Shown: piece by piece, positions 12,029 through 23,500 of the stretch
How the letters are laid out: every line of letters starts with the position of its first letter
Position numbering within the stretch: the stretch's first letter is position 1
Assembly: GCF_033568475.1 (NCBI RefSeq)
Contig: NC_133123.1
Location: 24,104,622-24,168,621 of the forward strand
DNA from: Henckelia pumila
Lineage: Eukaryota; Streptophyta; Magnoliopsida; Lamiales; Gesneriaceae
Length of the DNA stretch: 64,000 bases
Reading direction: 5' to 3'
Notes under the pieces: generated by a model
The model's input: only the letters and a program-made list of their open reading frames with translations
Databases searched by the model: none
Told to the model about the DNA's origin: nothing
Position numbers and translations under genes: made by a program

Positions 12029-15000
12029 TCAGCGTGTCTCCCAATCCTTCAGTTTCTTGCTTCCTTTAGGTTTTGCTATCGGTGGATTCATTCCAGCCAT
12101 TTTTTTATTATACTTGGTCCGAAGAGCATCATTGTAGGTCCACCTGAGTTTTTTATGATATTTTTTTTTACAAGAAACAATAATCATCAAAACAAGTTTT
12201 TTCCTTCAAAAATGCAAGATCTCAACATTTGTGAAAATAACGTGCAGAGAAAAGTCTATAGTAATTTAACTTCACCACTCACATAATAATTTTTTTAACT
12301 ACCAGGTACATTTAACTACATCAAATCCTTCAACCACACAATATTACTAAGGATGCTATGTTTTTGCTTCCGAAAGTACACAAAGCAAACAAACATTTTC
12401 GGTTCCACAACATATTGCATGTTAGTGTGATCAATACATCTGCTTACAAGCCATTTCCCACAGCATAGAAAATGAAATGGCAACAATCAAGAATCATTTA
12501 TGTAAATTGTTGAAATTTTAGTTTGGGGTAACCATAAGTTAATGAGAGAAGCAGAAGACATACCTTCTATACTACAAAATATAAGAGGGAAAAATAATAC
12601 ATACACACACAAACCCATACTATAGCTTCTTATTAATTTGAATTTCAAAAATAACAAAGCTTTTTACTAGTTGGCAAATCCTATTTGTAATGACACAAAT
12701 TCAACAACTTTCCATGTTCTGAAAGATTTTTGGTACGTCCGAAAGATCTTCAACAATCAAACCTTGATATTAAGCTTATAAACTGCAACTCGATTTCACA
12801 AAGCACAAACAGAGCCTTATGTAGCACATAAACATTTATGATTGGTAGTGCTCAAGTTTATTTGTACCCAATTTGAAAAGGCATCTTGTCACTAGAAGAC
12901 TAATCCTGTTCTAACCGTATAACAGAACTAATCCACAAAAGGAGTCAGATGGTAAACAACGAATCACACAAGTTTTCCACACATCGGACTGAATCTTTGA
13001 CAGTAAGGTAAGAATAGGTAAGAATAGGTAGGGGTGGCAAATTTTATATAAATCCCGACCCGTCCCGATTCCCAACCCGATCCCGTCCCGAAATTTTCCC
13101 GACCCGAGTGGTCGGGATCGGGATAGGCTACTCTTCCCGACCCGACCCGACCCGACCCGAATATAAAAATAATATTTTTTTAATAATATTTTTTAATTAA
13201 AAAAATAATTTTTTTAAAAAATTTTATGTTTTAATATTAATGTTTTTATAATTATATACCATATAATTTTTTTATATTTATCTTTTTTAATATTAAATTG
13301 AGTTATAAATTTTTATTTTGTTTTTTATTATTATGAATAATTATATATTTTTTATTAATTAAGTAGTTGTTTAAGTTTATTTGTAATGTACTAAAAAAAT
13401 GTTTTAGTTTTTTAATGGTTATATATAAAGAAATTTTAATTTATTTGTAATTTATTAAAAAATTGTTTGATTTTTTTCATAATTTTTTTTAAAAAAATAT
13501 TTTCATAGATTTTTTTTAAAAAAATATTATTCGGGATTACCCTCTCCCGACTCGACGGGATCCCGAATGTGTTCGGGATCCCGAACATTCGGGTCCCAAA
13601 ATTTTTTGGGTGCGGGATCGAGAGAAAAAAAAAATCTCAATTCCTATCGGGACGGGAATCGGGTAAGGGGGTTACGGGACGGGTCCCGACCCGATTCCAT
13701 CCCTAAGAATAGGCACTCAAATTAAGAAGTCACAATTCTTATTTTAAGCCATATACGTAATTACTAAAAAAATTAATGCCTTGTATGCATTAGCAACGCT
13801 AGACTGTTAGACCTTAGTTTATACCAACTTGATATGTCAACTAAAGTTACTGGATCACCAAAAAAATCTACGTTCTAGAGTATTTTCATGAATTATAAGG
13901 AACTCAATTATGACTACAACTACCCATGACAGCTAATCCTGAATGCTGTTAAAATATCACTATTATGAATTACCTAACAAATAGTTTGAGAACATTCAAA
14001 ACCAAATGGGATGCTATGCAAGAATAAGTACTTACGGATTATTCCAATCAGTAGTGTCCTCGTTTACAAGATGAGTCCATTTCGTCCTTCCACTGCGACC
14101 AAAGTGCTTAACCTGCATGACTTTAGGCAATATGGTCTTGTTCATCTTGTCCTCTCCAGTCGGAGCAGAGAAATCACGGGTATAAATATCGCTGCTGCCA
14201 CTGGTTCCACCAACATCGTCAGGGTCCGCTTGAAAGAATGCTCCTTTGTGGTAGTATTTTTGCATGAACCTCCATTTTTGTTTTGGCGCTCCAGAAGGTT
14301 TTGGATTCTTCCGCTCCCACTCTCTCCTCTCCTCCTCTGTCATGTTTCTCACCTTTTCAATCTCCTCCTTCTCCTTCAACATTGCCTCTCTAATGTCCCT
14401 ATCCCTCTTTATTCTCGCAATCTCCCTAGCTTTCCAAGCCTCATATTCTTCTGCCTCATTCACATCATCATCAGTATCCACATCAGCAATATTGGCCTCT
14501 GAATCCATATTCCTCTGAATCTCCTGATCCTCCCTAATTTTTTCTATCACGATCTCCTTTGTTTCCCTTTTCCTCTCCTCTATCCTCTTCTTCACTGCTT
14601 CCTCTAGTGCCCGTTCTTCAGCCTCGAGCCTCTCACGCTCTGCAATTGTATCCCTTTCAGATTTTGGGACAAATACAGGTTTTACCATAGCAATACCCAT
14701 CATCTCCTCTTCCGAATCCGTCTCGTATTCAGACTCCTCCTCCTCCTCCTCTTCCTCCACTTCTTCCTCCTCCTCCTCAGGCAAGAGGGCTGCTTCCTCT
14801 TGTTGCCTCAACAACAGCTTCTCCCTAATCCTCCTCCTCCTCTCCTCCAACGCATCCTCATCCTCATCCTCCATATCCAACCGTTCTTGCCTCCTGTTCT
14901 CCTCCTCTACCGTCGAAACGATCTCTGCCTGCCTTATCCGCCTATGATCTTCCCTCACTTCGTCACGATTATCGAACCTACTCTCAGCCAAACGTCGCAA

Positions 15001-15225
15001 CCTAGGATCATCCTTTCGCACGATAGCTGCACCCTCATGACTCGGAAAAGCCCTCTCGAGGGCAGCAGCTTTTCCCGTTCGAATATCCCCCTCTTCATCA
15101 TTGTCATCTGCCCACTCTGGAGCTTTTCCAGGCCAGTATCGTTTCACCTTAGTCTGCCCAATTTTCCCCCTAAGTTTGTCCCTAATTGCAATTACAGTAT
15201 CGCTGACCCCCGCCGTCACAGACAT
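12029..15225 (-). CDS. MFAP1: MFAP1-like spliceosomal protein
   Basis: MFAP1 proteins are spliceosome B-complex components that bind PRP38 and act in nuclear pre-mRNA splicing. Exon 1 is 15225-14036 and ends at a strong donor (CC|GTAAGT). Exon 2 is 12143-12029 and starts after a CTCAG acceptor. Joined, they give 1305 nt and 434 aa, near the family length. The start is the ATG giving MSVTAGVSDT; an upstream in-frame ATG adds an unlikely hydrophobic 39 residues from the leader. The chain shows an early KRYWPGKAPEWADD motif, Arg/Glu-rich coiled-coil segments, an almost pure Glu tract near residues 150-170, and the conserved MFAP1 domain to the C-terminus with QKWRFMQKYYHKGAF, HFGRSGRTKWTHL and WTYNDALRTKYN. 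Exon 2 encodes the typical basic KPKGSKKLKDWE tail. The 1.9-kb intron carries a hAT MITE at 13029-13705. Confidence 0.95.
13029..13705. mobile_element. hAT-type MITE inside the MFAP1 intron
   Basis: The ends are TAGGGGTGGCAA (left) and TAGGGATGGAATCGGG (right, read inward), flanked by an 8-bp duplication AGAATAGG (13021-13028 and 13706-13713). Both ends are rich in CCCGACCCG repeats and the centre is AT-rich. Same family type as 4242-7879 and 40102-40801. Its position, well away from both splice sites, fits the apparently intact host gene. Confidence 0.85.
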
Positions 15226-15313
15226 GGCAACAGAATATATATATAAAAAAAAAAAACCCTTTTTGCAATAAAATCCCTTCCAAAAATCACAGAAATTCGA
15301 TAAAATTGAAAAC

Positions 15314-15453
15314 CTGAACCAAACAGAAAACAAGTGATGCAATCAATTAAAAATGTCGGAACAAATACCCTTAAAGATTCAAAGAGAAAATCGCCCCATA
15401 AAACCCAAATCAGTATGACCAATACGAAGCATAATCGGATTCGAATTACTCAC
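15314..15453 (-). other. Probable 5-prime UTR intron of MFAP1
   Basis: Upstream of the MFAP1 start the minus strand has a good donor (GAG|GTGAGTAAT at 15453) and a matching acceptor (TTGGTTCAG|GTTTTC ending at 15314), which would remove 140 bp of leader. Many plant housekeeping genes have such an intron. Inferred from splice motifs only. Confidence 0.4.
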
Positions 15454-15640
15454 CTCGCAATGGAACGAGATTCGACGGAGAACACAGGCCACAGTGGCCG
15501 GAAATCTTCTGCGTGCAGAGCAGAAAAAAAGCTGCTGGCACAGTCGGATTTGCTCTAGCACCCTAATTCACCATCCCACAGCACCCTTAAATTTACGTAA
15601 ATTAGACAACCACCCACGGTTAATTCCCAATTCCAGCATA

Positions 15641-15642
15641 AA

Positions 15643-15672
<30 letters not shown>
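15641..15672. repeat. ATT trinucleotide microsatellite
   Basis: About ten tandem ATT units immediately before the foldback element at 15672. Confidence 0.9.
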
Positions 15673-15673
<1 letters not shown>

Positions 15674-15985
15674 GAGAAAATTGCTTTTTTAGTCCTGTAT
15701 GTTTGTCATTTTGCGATTTTGGTCCTCTACATTTTTCAGATTTCAGTTTTAGTCCGTTATCTTTATTTTTTTTGGCAATTTTAGTCCTTTTTATGATGTG
15801 TCGCTGATGTGGCACCAATGCAGTGCTGACGTGGAGCTGACGTGTATAGTGCAACGTAAGAAATTTCGAATAAAAAGGACTGAAATTGTCAAAAATAAAA
15901 AATGCAGGACTAAAACTGAAATATGAAAACATATAAGACCAAAATACCAAACTGACAAACATAAAAGACGAAAATTGCAGTTTTA
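15672..15985. mobile_element. Foldback MITE with long inverted arms
   Basis: The left arm (TTTTTTAGTCCTGTATGTTTG, then TTTTGGTCCTC) is inverted in the right arm (AGACCAAAATACC, then CAAACATAAAAGACG). The whole ~310 bp could fold into one hairpin around a GC-richer core (GATGTGGCACC, GCTGACGTGGAGC). A diverged relative lies at 56755-57062. No firm duplication was identified. Confidence 0.6.
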
Positions 15986-15989
15986 CATA

Positions 15990-18280
15990 GGTTTTTTTTC
16001 ATTCAAATTAAAAAAATTTATTGAAAATCAAATTATTTACACACTTTTTATTTTAACTATATTTAATTCATTAACCTTTCAAAAAAAATATTTAATTCAT
16101 TAAAAAATATTTACACAATTTTCAAGACATTTTTAAATATAGTTACAAGTCAAAGCCCAATAGCTAAAAATTCTAGCTTCTAAAAAACACATTTTTAAAA
16201 TAATTTTTGTAATAATGCGTACAAAACAATTTTTATAAAAGCTTTTTCTAAAAAAATATTTAAAAAATGATTTTATTTCGCTGGCTTCTCACTCCTGCCT
16301 CCAGCAAGACAAGGACGCCAAAAAGCCGTATAATGGAAGAGCGCTTACATGTTTTGACTTTTTCACTTTCATTTTTAAATTCAGCTTGCTCCCGTTAAGA
16401 AGAAAACGAGTTTTAAAGTTGAATCATGGTAAACCTACCTGGAAGTATTTTTCAGGATTAAGAGAGTATTTGTAGGAGTTTTTAGGAAACACTTCCTGGA
16501 TTTTATATGAGTGAAAGTGCTCATATATAACATTTTAACAATTTTAGTGATTCATCGTTTCGTTAAGGTTTGACCATTTTTCCTCAACTGATTATGCCGA
16601 CCAATGCTTTTCTTTATCCTAATTGTGTTTTGTGACAGATATGCTTCGAATAAAGGTGTTCATGGTTCTCATAATTTTTACTTCATTTCAAACTTCTAAT
16701 TTTTATTTTTTTATGCTTCTATTTTGTAATATCTTCATTCCAAATTTGGATATATGGTTGGTAACTATTATTCCGATTAAATGTTGACTTATTGATTGTA
16801 AATTTAATATGCAAATATGGCAAAAAGAACTATAAAATTATGTCGTTGAAGTATATAATATGAGCACATTTCAAACTTAAATAATTTTTTAACTTTATTT
16901 TCTTTATATGCATATAATGTGATATATAGATTGCAAATATTTTATATTTAAATTACTTGAAAGTCGTATTATACTCTAATTAATGAGGTGTAAAATCATA
17001 TTGATGAACTATAACTACTTAATTAATGTTCATGCAATGCATTATAAAAGTTATATATGTGCATTTGTAGCTTGTTTAAATTATATATATGTATATATAT
17101 TGTTAGAGATAAGTAATAATTTCTCCAACGATGAAATCAATCAATACGCGACACTTAACTTGTATTGTCATGCGATTTTAAAAATTGAATTTACACTATT
17201 ACCGCTAACTATATCTTTTAACTTTTTTGGCATAAAACATCATATACTAATTTATGAAGGGACTTCACCTTTTTCAAAATCAGTAAACATATACAAGTAC
17301 ATGTTAAGCTTTTATGTTTTTTTGTTTGTTTTTATTAAATTTTTTTTTGTTTGGGTTCGTTGTTGTTGTTGGGCGCGCATGTTTAAAAATCCAATGGTTT
17401 AATATTTATGGACCCAGAATTGATGTGGAGTTTTTCAAATTTCACGGATCAAACTAGTTAGGAAAATTATATGGCAAAAAACATCAGTAAACTCTACGAA
17501 TTTAATTAAGATTACTTGTCACACTAACATGATCAAACGTTTCAAAAAAAGCTATTAAGTAAACTGTAAACTCATGATTCATTAAGGTAGTGTTTGAGAT
17601 TTCTTCTAAAAAGAACATTTGAGTTTTTCATTCATAAAATTTATGAGACGGATCTTCAGCCTATCTTACCAATGAAAAAAATATTACATTTAATGTCAAA
17701 AATATTACTTTTCTTTGTAGCTATGAGTCGAATCGACCCGTTTCACGAATATAGATCCGTGAAACCATCTTACATAACACATACTCTAAAAAATAATACT
17801 TTTCATGTGTTGAGTCGAGTCAGAAATTTTTCTTACAAAATTAGCTCGTGAGACGTTTCACCTGAGTTTTTATCTTTAATTTAAACGACGAAGTGGTCTC
17901 TAGAAAATAATGCGATTCTTGGATAATAAACTAGTAGAATTTATAATTTAGAAATCATTAAGGATAAAATTTTGGGGAATAGTCAAGTGAAATCGAACTT
18001 TTAGAATTTATTTCTTCTTGATAATTCATCTCGCGAATTCATTATTAGTTAATTTTATTTATTTCAAATGTAATTAATTGAAAATCACTCATCTTTGATA
18101 GAATTAAGATGACATTAGTTTCAAATATTTTTTTTTGACAAGAGTTTTAAATATTTAATATAATATCATTTGAATAATTTCCTGTGGGATCGAGTTGAAT
18201 TTTGTTTTCTATATTAAATTTTGACATAGCATGCTTGCATGCTTGCGAGTGAAATACTGCAACATAGATATGCACCCCAT
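15990..18280. other. Intergenic DNA upstream of MFAP1
   Basis: AT-rich sequence. A 139-codon open frame at 16983-17402 has low-complexity composition, no recognisable motif and no splice context, and is probably random. No other gene was seen. Confidence 0.5.
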
Positions 18281-18284
18281 CTGG

Positions 18285-18831
18285 CTGAGCTATTTCCAAT
18301 TAAGGAAGGAATCTTAACTATTCATCGGGATAGACTAATTGGATCCGTGGAATGTAACATCGATGCGGGTATTTTTTTTCTAGTCCTTTTCGTGCAGGTT
18401 TCGGTTGCATTTTAAGAGACGTGCGATGACTATTAATCTCTCCAATGCATGGAAGTATAGCACGAAATCATCACCCTTCAATGACGGATGTATTGGGCAT
18501 TAGAGAAGCCCTCGGTTGGCTAATTAAAGAGTTTGGACGCTTGCAATATAACTGTTGAATCTGATGCTCAAATGGTGATTGTTGCTCTCATTGACTCAAA
18601 TATGGATTTTTTTAGTTTCGGATTGGCTATAGATTACTGCAAAGATTAGCTTTGGAGCTATCAAATTGTAATTTCGTTTTTGCGAATAATCAGGCGGTTC
18701 ATACACTAGTTAGGACCAGTGCTTCTATGTCTGATCACGTAGGATAGACTATCTCGTCTCCTACTTTAATTTATGATGTAATCACTCTTGATTTACATTA
18801 ATAATATCATATCGTTATGTAAAAAAAAAAA
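18285..18831 (+). mobile_element. LINE (L1-type) 3-prime remnant with RNase H and poly-A tail
   Basis: Translation in shifting plus-strand frames gives pieces typical of the RNase H domain of plant L1 elements: a CNIDAG start, then GIREAL-like, a VESDAQMVIVAL core and a GLAID segment. It ends in a run of 11 A at 18821-18831, the expected LINE tail. Several stops and frameshifts interrupt it and nothing upstream of RNase H remains, so it is a 5-prime truncated, dead copy. Confidence 0.65.
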
Positions 18832-19153
18832 CTGCGAGTGTTTGACGCCTCTAATTAAATCTTCCAGGAGCAATTCTTTATTACTATAGGAAATTGGCCA
18901 ATCAAGTGGCTAGTGGTCCATCTTCAAATTTATCATAGCAATATTTAATTTTCGGTTGTTGCACAAAAATATTATTATGGGAAATCGAGACAAAATATTA
19001 TTAGAATAAATAGATTTTAAGTAGTATATAAAATCTAAATTTAAACTATAAATTACCGGTTCCTGATGATTCGATTACATTTTTGTTCTCATAATTACAG
19101 GTAATTATATAAAAAACAAAAAATCCAAATTTCTGGCAAATAAATAAATAAAA

Positions 19154-20526
19154 GAGTTATTTGCATCAACCATCCCTGTGAAATATTGAAAATGCACATT
19201 TCTCCCATATGAAATTTTAATAGGCATCTTCAAACCTGACCTTTTAAAAAATTAGCACACTCGTCCCTTCAGATGAGTGATTGTTGCGCACACGCCCCTC
19301 ATGCGACTGAGAAAAGATTTTGATTTTTTTTTGCATCAAATACCCCTATCAAATATTAAAAATGCATATTTGACCCCTGTGAAAATAATTTTTAAATCTA
19401 TTCAACCCATAATACACAATTTTTAATAAAATTCAATTATAAATATTTAGCAAACATTTTTTGTTTTATTAATTTTTATTTTTTATTTTAAATAAATTAT
19501 CATTAATTAATTATTTTCTAAAAAATATTATTACTTTATCCTGTTATCATTATTTTATTAAACTCACTTCGTATTTCCAAATTTTCCATTAAACTTGCAT
19601 TCATAAACAAGTATTTAAATAATTTCAAGTACCAAAATATTGAACTAAACTGATAAGTTCAAACATATTGCTTTTTCGATTTAGGATTATATATTATTGA
19701 ACCAAAATTTAAATATTTCGAGAATATGCATTGCACAATTTGTAATAAATAATAAAAAAATAACATGCTTATATAATTCTAAATTGAAAAAGTAACATTC
19801 ATGAACTTATCATTTGGTTTAATATTTTGGTATTTTTAGATATTTAAATTCTTATTTATGAATCATGTTTAATGAAGAAGTTGAAAACACGAAGTGATTT
19901 GATAACATAATGATAACGAGATAAAGTAATAATTTTTTTAGAAATAAATTAATTTAAAATTATAAATTTAAAATAAAAAATAAAAACAAATAAAATTAAA
20001 AATATTTGGTTCTTATCATGCACTTATCATTTTGATTTAATATTTAGGTACTTTTAGGTATTTAAATCTCGTTTATGAATGCATTTTTAATGGAGAAGTT
20101 GAAAACAAGAAGAAAGTTTAATAAAATAATTATAACAAGATAAAATAATAATATTTTTTAGAAAACAATTATATAATCATAATAAATTTAAAATTTAAAA
20201 TAAAATTAATAAAACAAAAAATGTTTGCTAAATATTTTATAATTAGATTTTAATAAAAATTGTGTATTATGGGTTGAATAGATTTAAAAATTATTTTCAC
20301 AGTGGTCAAATATGCATTTTTAATATTTCACGGGGGTATTTGGTGCAAAAAAAAATATCAAAATCTTTGCCCAGTCGCATGAGGGGCGCGTGTGCAACAA
20401 TCACTTATTTGAAGGGCGAGTGTGCTAATTTTTTAAAAGGTCAGGGTTTAAGATGCCTATTAAAAGTTCACAGGGGAGAAATGTGCATTTTCAATATTTT
20501 ACATGGGTGTTTGGTTCAAATAACTC
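19154..20526. mobile_element. Long-TIR foldback element, about 1.37 kb
   Basis: Left end GAGTTATTTGCATCAACC is inverted at the right end (GGTGTTTGGTTCAAATAACTC). Inverted similarity continues inward for more than 300 bp on each side (the CACACGCCCCTCATGCGACT segment and its inverse, and the ATACACAATTTTTAATAAAA segment and its inverse). The low-complexity flanks allow a 9-bp duplication ATAAATAAA. Inside, about 100 bp around TTAATGGAGAAGTTGAAAAC is also repeated directly. No coding. It ends 27 bp beyond the stop codon of the glycosyltransferase gene. Confidence 0.7.
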
Positions 20527-20552
20527 ATAAATAAAATAATAATCTAGCTAGG

Positions 20553-23500
20553 TTATCGCCTCCACGACGCTTTACAAGCCACGTGGTTCGACCAGGTAAA
20601 CGTCGATGTTTCATTACCAGAAAATGAATATCCCTTGTACCTTCTCCAATCATGAACGACCGCCGTAAGATCCGCCAGCTTGGCAGCGATGTGGCGGCAG
20701 CAGTTGGCGTGGACGGTGGAGACCGCCGCGACGTCGCGGCTGTTCTGGCAGAATCCGCTGAAGTAGACGGTGTCGAGGAACCGGAGTTTTAGCCCTAATT
20801 TCATGGAGATTCCTGCAAGAATCAGGTTCTGCAGGACGTCCTGCTCCTTCAATTCGGTGGAGTTGTCTTTCTGAGAGTACCAAAATTCGAAGAGGGCGAT
20901 GGTTCGGTTGTTGGATCGGATCATGTAGAAGCCTGTGTTGATTTGGTTTCGTATGGAGAATTGGTTCCCGTTGAACCTGTCGGTGCTGATTTGGAGGTCC
21001 GGGACATGGTCCGGATTCAGGTACGGGAATGGGTCTCTTAGCCATAGCACATCCGTGTCCTGTCCAAAGGAGAGAGAAAGGGGGTTGTTTTAGGGGCATT
21101 TTAGTAATAAAAAATTATAATTATGATTCTATATATTAAAATATTGAGGATTTGAATTATTTCTAGTGTTTTAATTGAGTGAATTGTGAATAAATCTCTA
21201 AACTCAAATTTAACTTTTTTATAAATTCCTACAATAAAAATTCTTTCTTAAAACTCCCTAGGACCACCAAACATGGTCAAATCAAATGTTTAATTCTTTT
21301 ACCCAATTTATGCATTTATGTACTTCATTTATGCAATGTTGTACTCAATTATGTTACTTTGAATTATCCGTGAAAATGGTATCAGAGCTTTAGGTTAATT
21401 ATTCAGACATAATATTATTCGTTAAATCATATATTCTTTGTTTTGGTGAAGATTTTTAACAAAACATGAATTCAAACGAATAATCGAACAAGAGGAAATT
21501 CAATAAACAAGTTAATCTAGTTAAAATAGATTATCTACAACAGGATTTGGGTTTTGAAAAATCTGAAGGGATTAAGAAATATGATTTCTAACTCCCAATT
21601 TTAGAAATTACCCTATACTCTTCTAAGCTCTCCGAAGATCTTAGAGAAATTCAAAAGACGGCACAATATTACAGCAATCAGCTGTATGAAATACCTCGGA
21701 AGATTGAAGAAATCCTTAAGAAATAAGAAGAAATTATTGGAACTCTAAAGGATCTTCAAACTAAAATCATAAATCTAGAACACACTTCTGGTTCTAGAAA
21801 TGGAAATACAGGAGGAAGGTTACCACTCTCGTTTGGTACCGAACCTTTGTTACATCAGAAAGGTAAAACCAAAATGGTTCAAAAACCTTTAACTGATGAT
21901 GAAATGATGATTAATCTTATAAAAGCAGTATCAGAGAAAAACACTATCTGATGACTACTTTAGTAGGATTAAATCCCGAGGATCTACAAGATCTTGCGGA
22001 TTCTTTTGCAAATTTCAAAGTACTAGATCTAAAAATGAATTCCCCTGAGGGAGAACAACCCATAGGGAATCCCCCAAGATATGTGGTTAAAATAGAAGAA
22101 TCACATAGTGAGTTCCATGTTGGAGAAAATTCACATCCAGCAGGAACCAGATCAAGAAGGAGTAAGATACCACTACATGAAAGTCCTTATGGAAAAACTG
22201 TTTTAGACTCGATACATCCTTATGGGGTTATGTTAAACCTTAATGTTCTGGACTTCAAAAACAGAGAAGATCTCATAGATGATTGGACATCAGCTATGAG
22301 AATAGCAGCATAAACTTTAGATCTCAATAAAGAAAGATTTATCAAACTTCTGGAAATGAGTCTAATGGAATTTGTTAAGATAGCTTGGGAAATGACTATG
22401 CCAGAAACTAAAGAATCAGTCTTAGCATGAGAATCCCTAAGCGAGATTGGAGGAAGAATGAATACCCTGTTTAAAGCACAATTTATAGGAGTGGACTGTT
22501 TCAATAATCAAGATACAGAGAAAAAGAGAAGATATACTCAAGCTCTGTATAGTCTTGAGTTGCATGATATCTGTTTAGTTGATGAATACATTATGTTATT
22601 CACCAAATACAGATTGAGTTCGGGAGTCGAAGAAAACATAGCTATTCAGCTATTTTTCGCAAAAATGCCAAATCCGTGGAGAGAAATGTTGATAAAATAT
22701 TACGTTCCAGGTAATCCAGACACATTGGCAAGACGTGCCTCTTTTTTTAAAGGAAAATTAGCAGAATGGTGCCATATTACAGCATTACAGAAGAACTACA
22801 AGAAAATAAGGGTTATAGATAAACGTACACCTTTATGTTGTAGAGAAAATGATCTTCCAACAATCATTGGAAATAGATAACAGGGATTTAAAAGGAAGAA
22901 ATTCAGAAATAATCTCAATAATAAAAGAATAAGAAGTTCTTGAAAATCAAGAACATTTTGGTCCAAATAAAAGGCTCGATCTTATAGATCGGAAAAAAGA
23001 AGTGGACCTACAAGAACATCCGCAGCAACAAACTCATCACAAAGCAGGGGAAGAACACCATCTAGAAGAACTTTCAGAAGAACTCATACAATAGCAAGTG
23101 AAAGTTTCAAGGATTGCAACTACTAGACATGTGGAGCTAGATGCCATATATCTATAAACTTTCCAGAAAACGAGAAAAAAGTAGTTAAAATCTTTGAAGC
23201 AACGCCGGATATGGATGATGCGGTATTCTTTCAAGATCTAGTCCAAGTATATCAATTTGAGGATATCCCCTCAGATGAAAGCATATACGAAGAAGAGATA
23301 TTATTTAGCCAAGAAGAATCTGATGATGAATCAGAATCAGAATCAGAATCAGAATCAGAATAAAGAAGAAGTGTTTCGACATGAAACAAATGAGAGTTTG
23401 GCTGAGTTTTTTTAGTCAAACCACGATATCTCATAATATGGTCCAAATGATTATGAGAGAAAATCCAACGTTAAAGAAGTACCAAGGATTTTCGGCAGGA

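Noticed and set aside
11808-12137. 109-codon plus-strand frame
   Set aside because: It is antisense to the verified last exon of MFAP1.
14011-15246. Long plus-strand frames (up to 163 codons) across MFAP1
   Set aside because: They are antisense shadows of the Glu/Arg-rich MFAP1 exon.
16983-17402. 139-codon open frame between MFAP1 and the LINE remnant
   Set aside because: Composition follows the AT-rich DNA, there is no motif or splice context, and no support for a gene.
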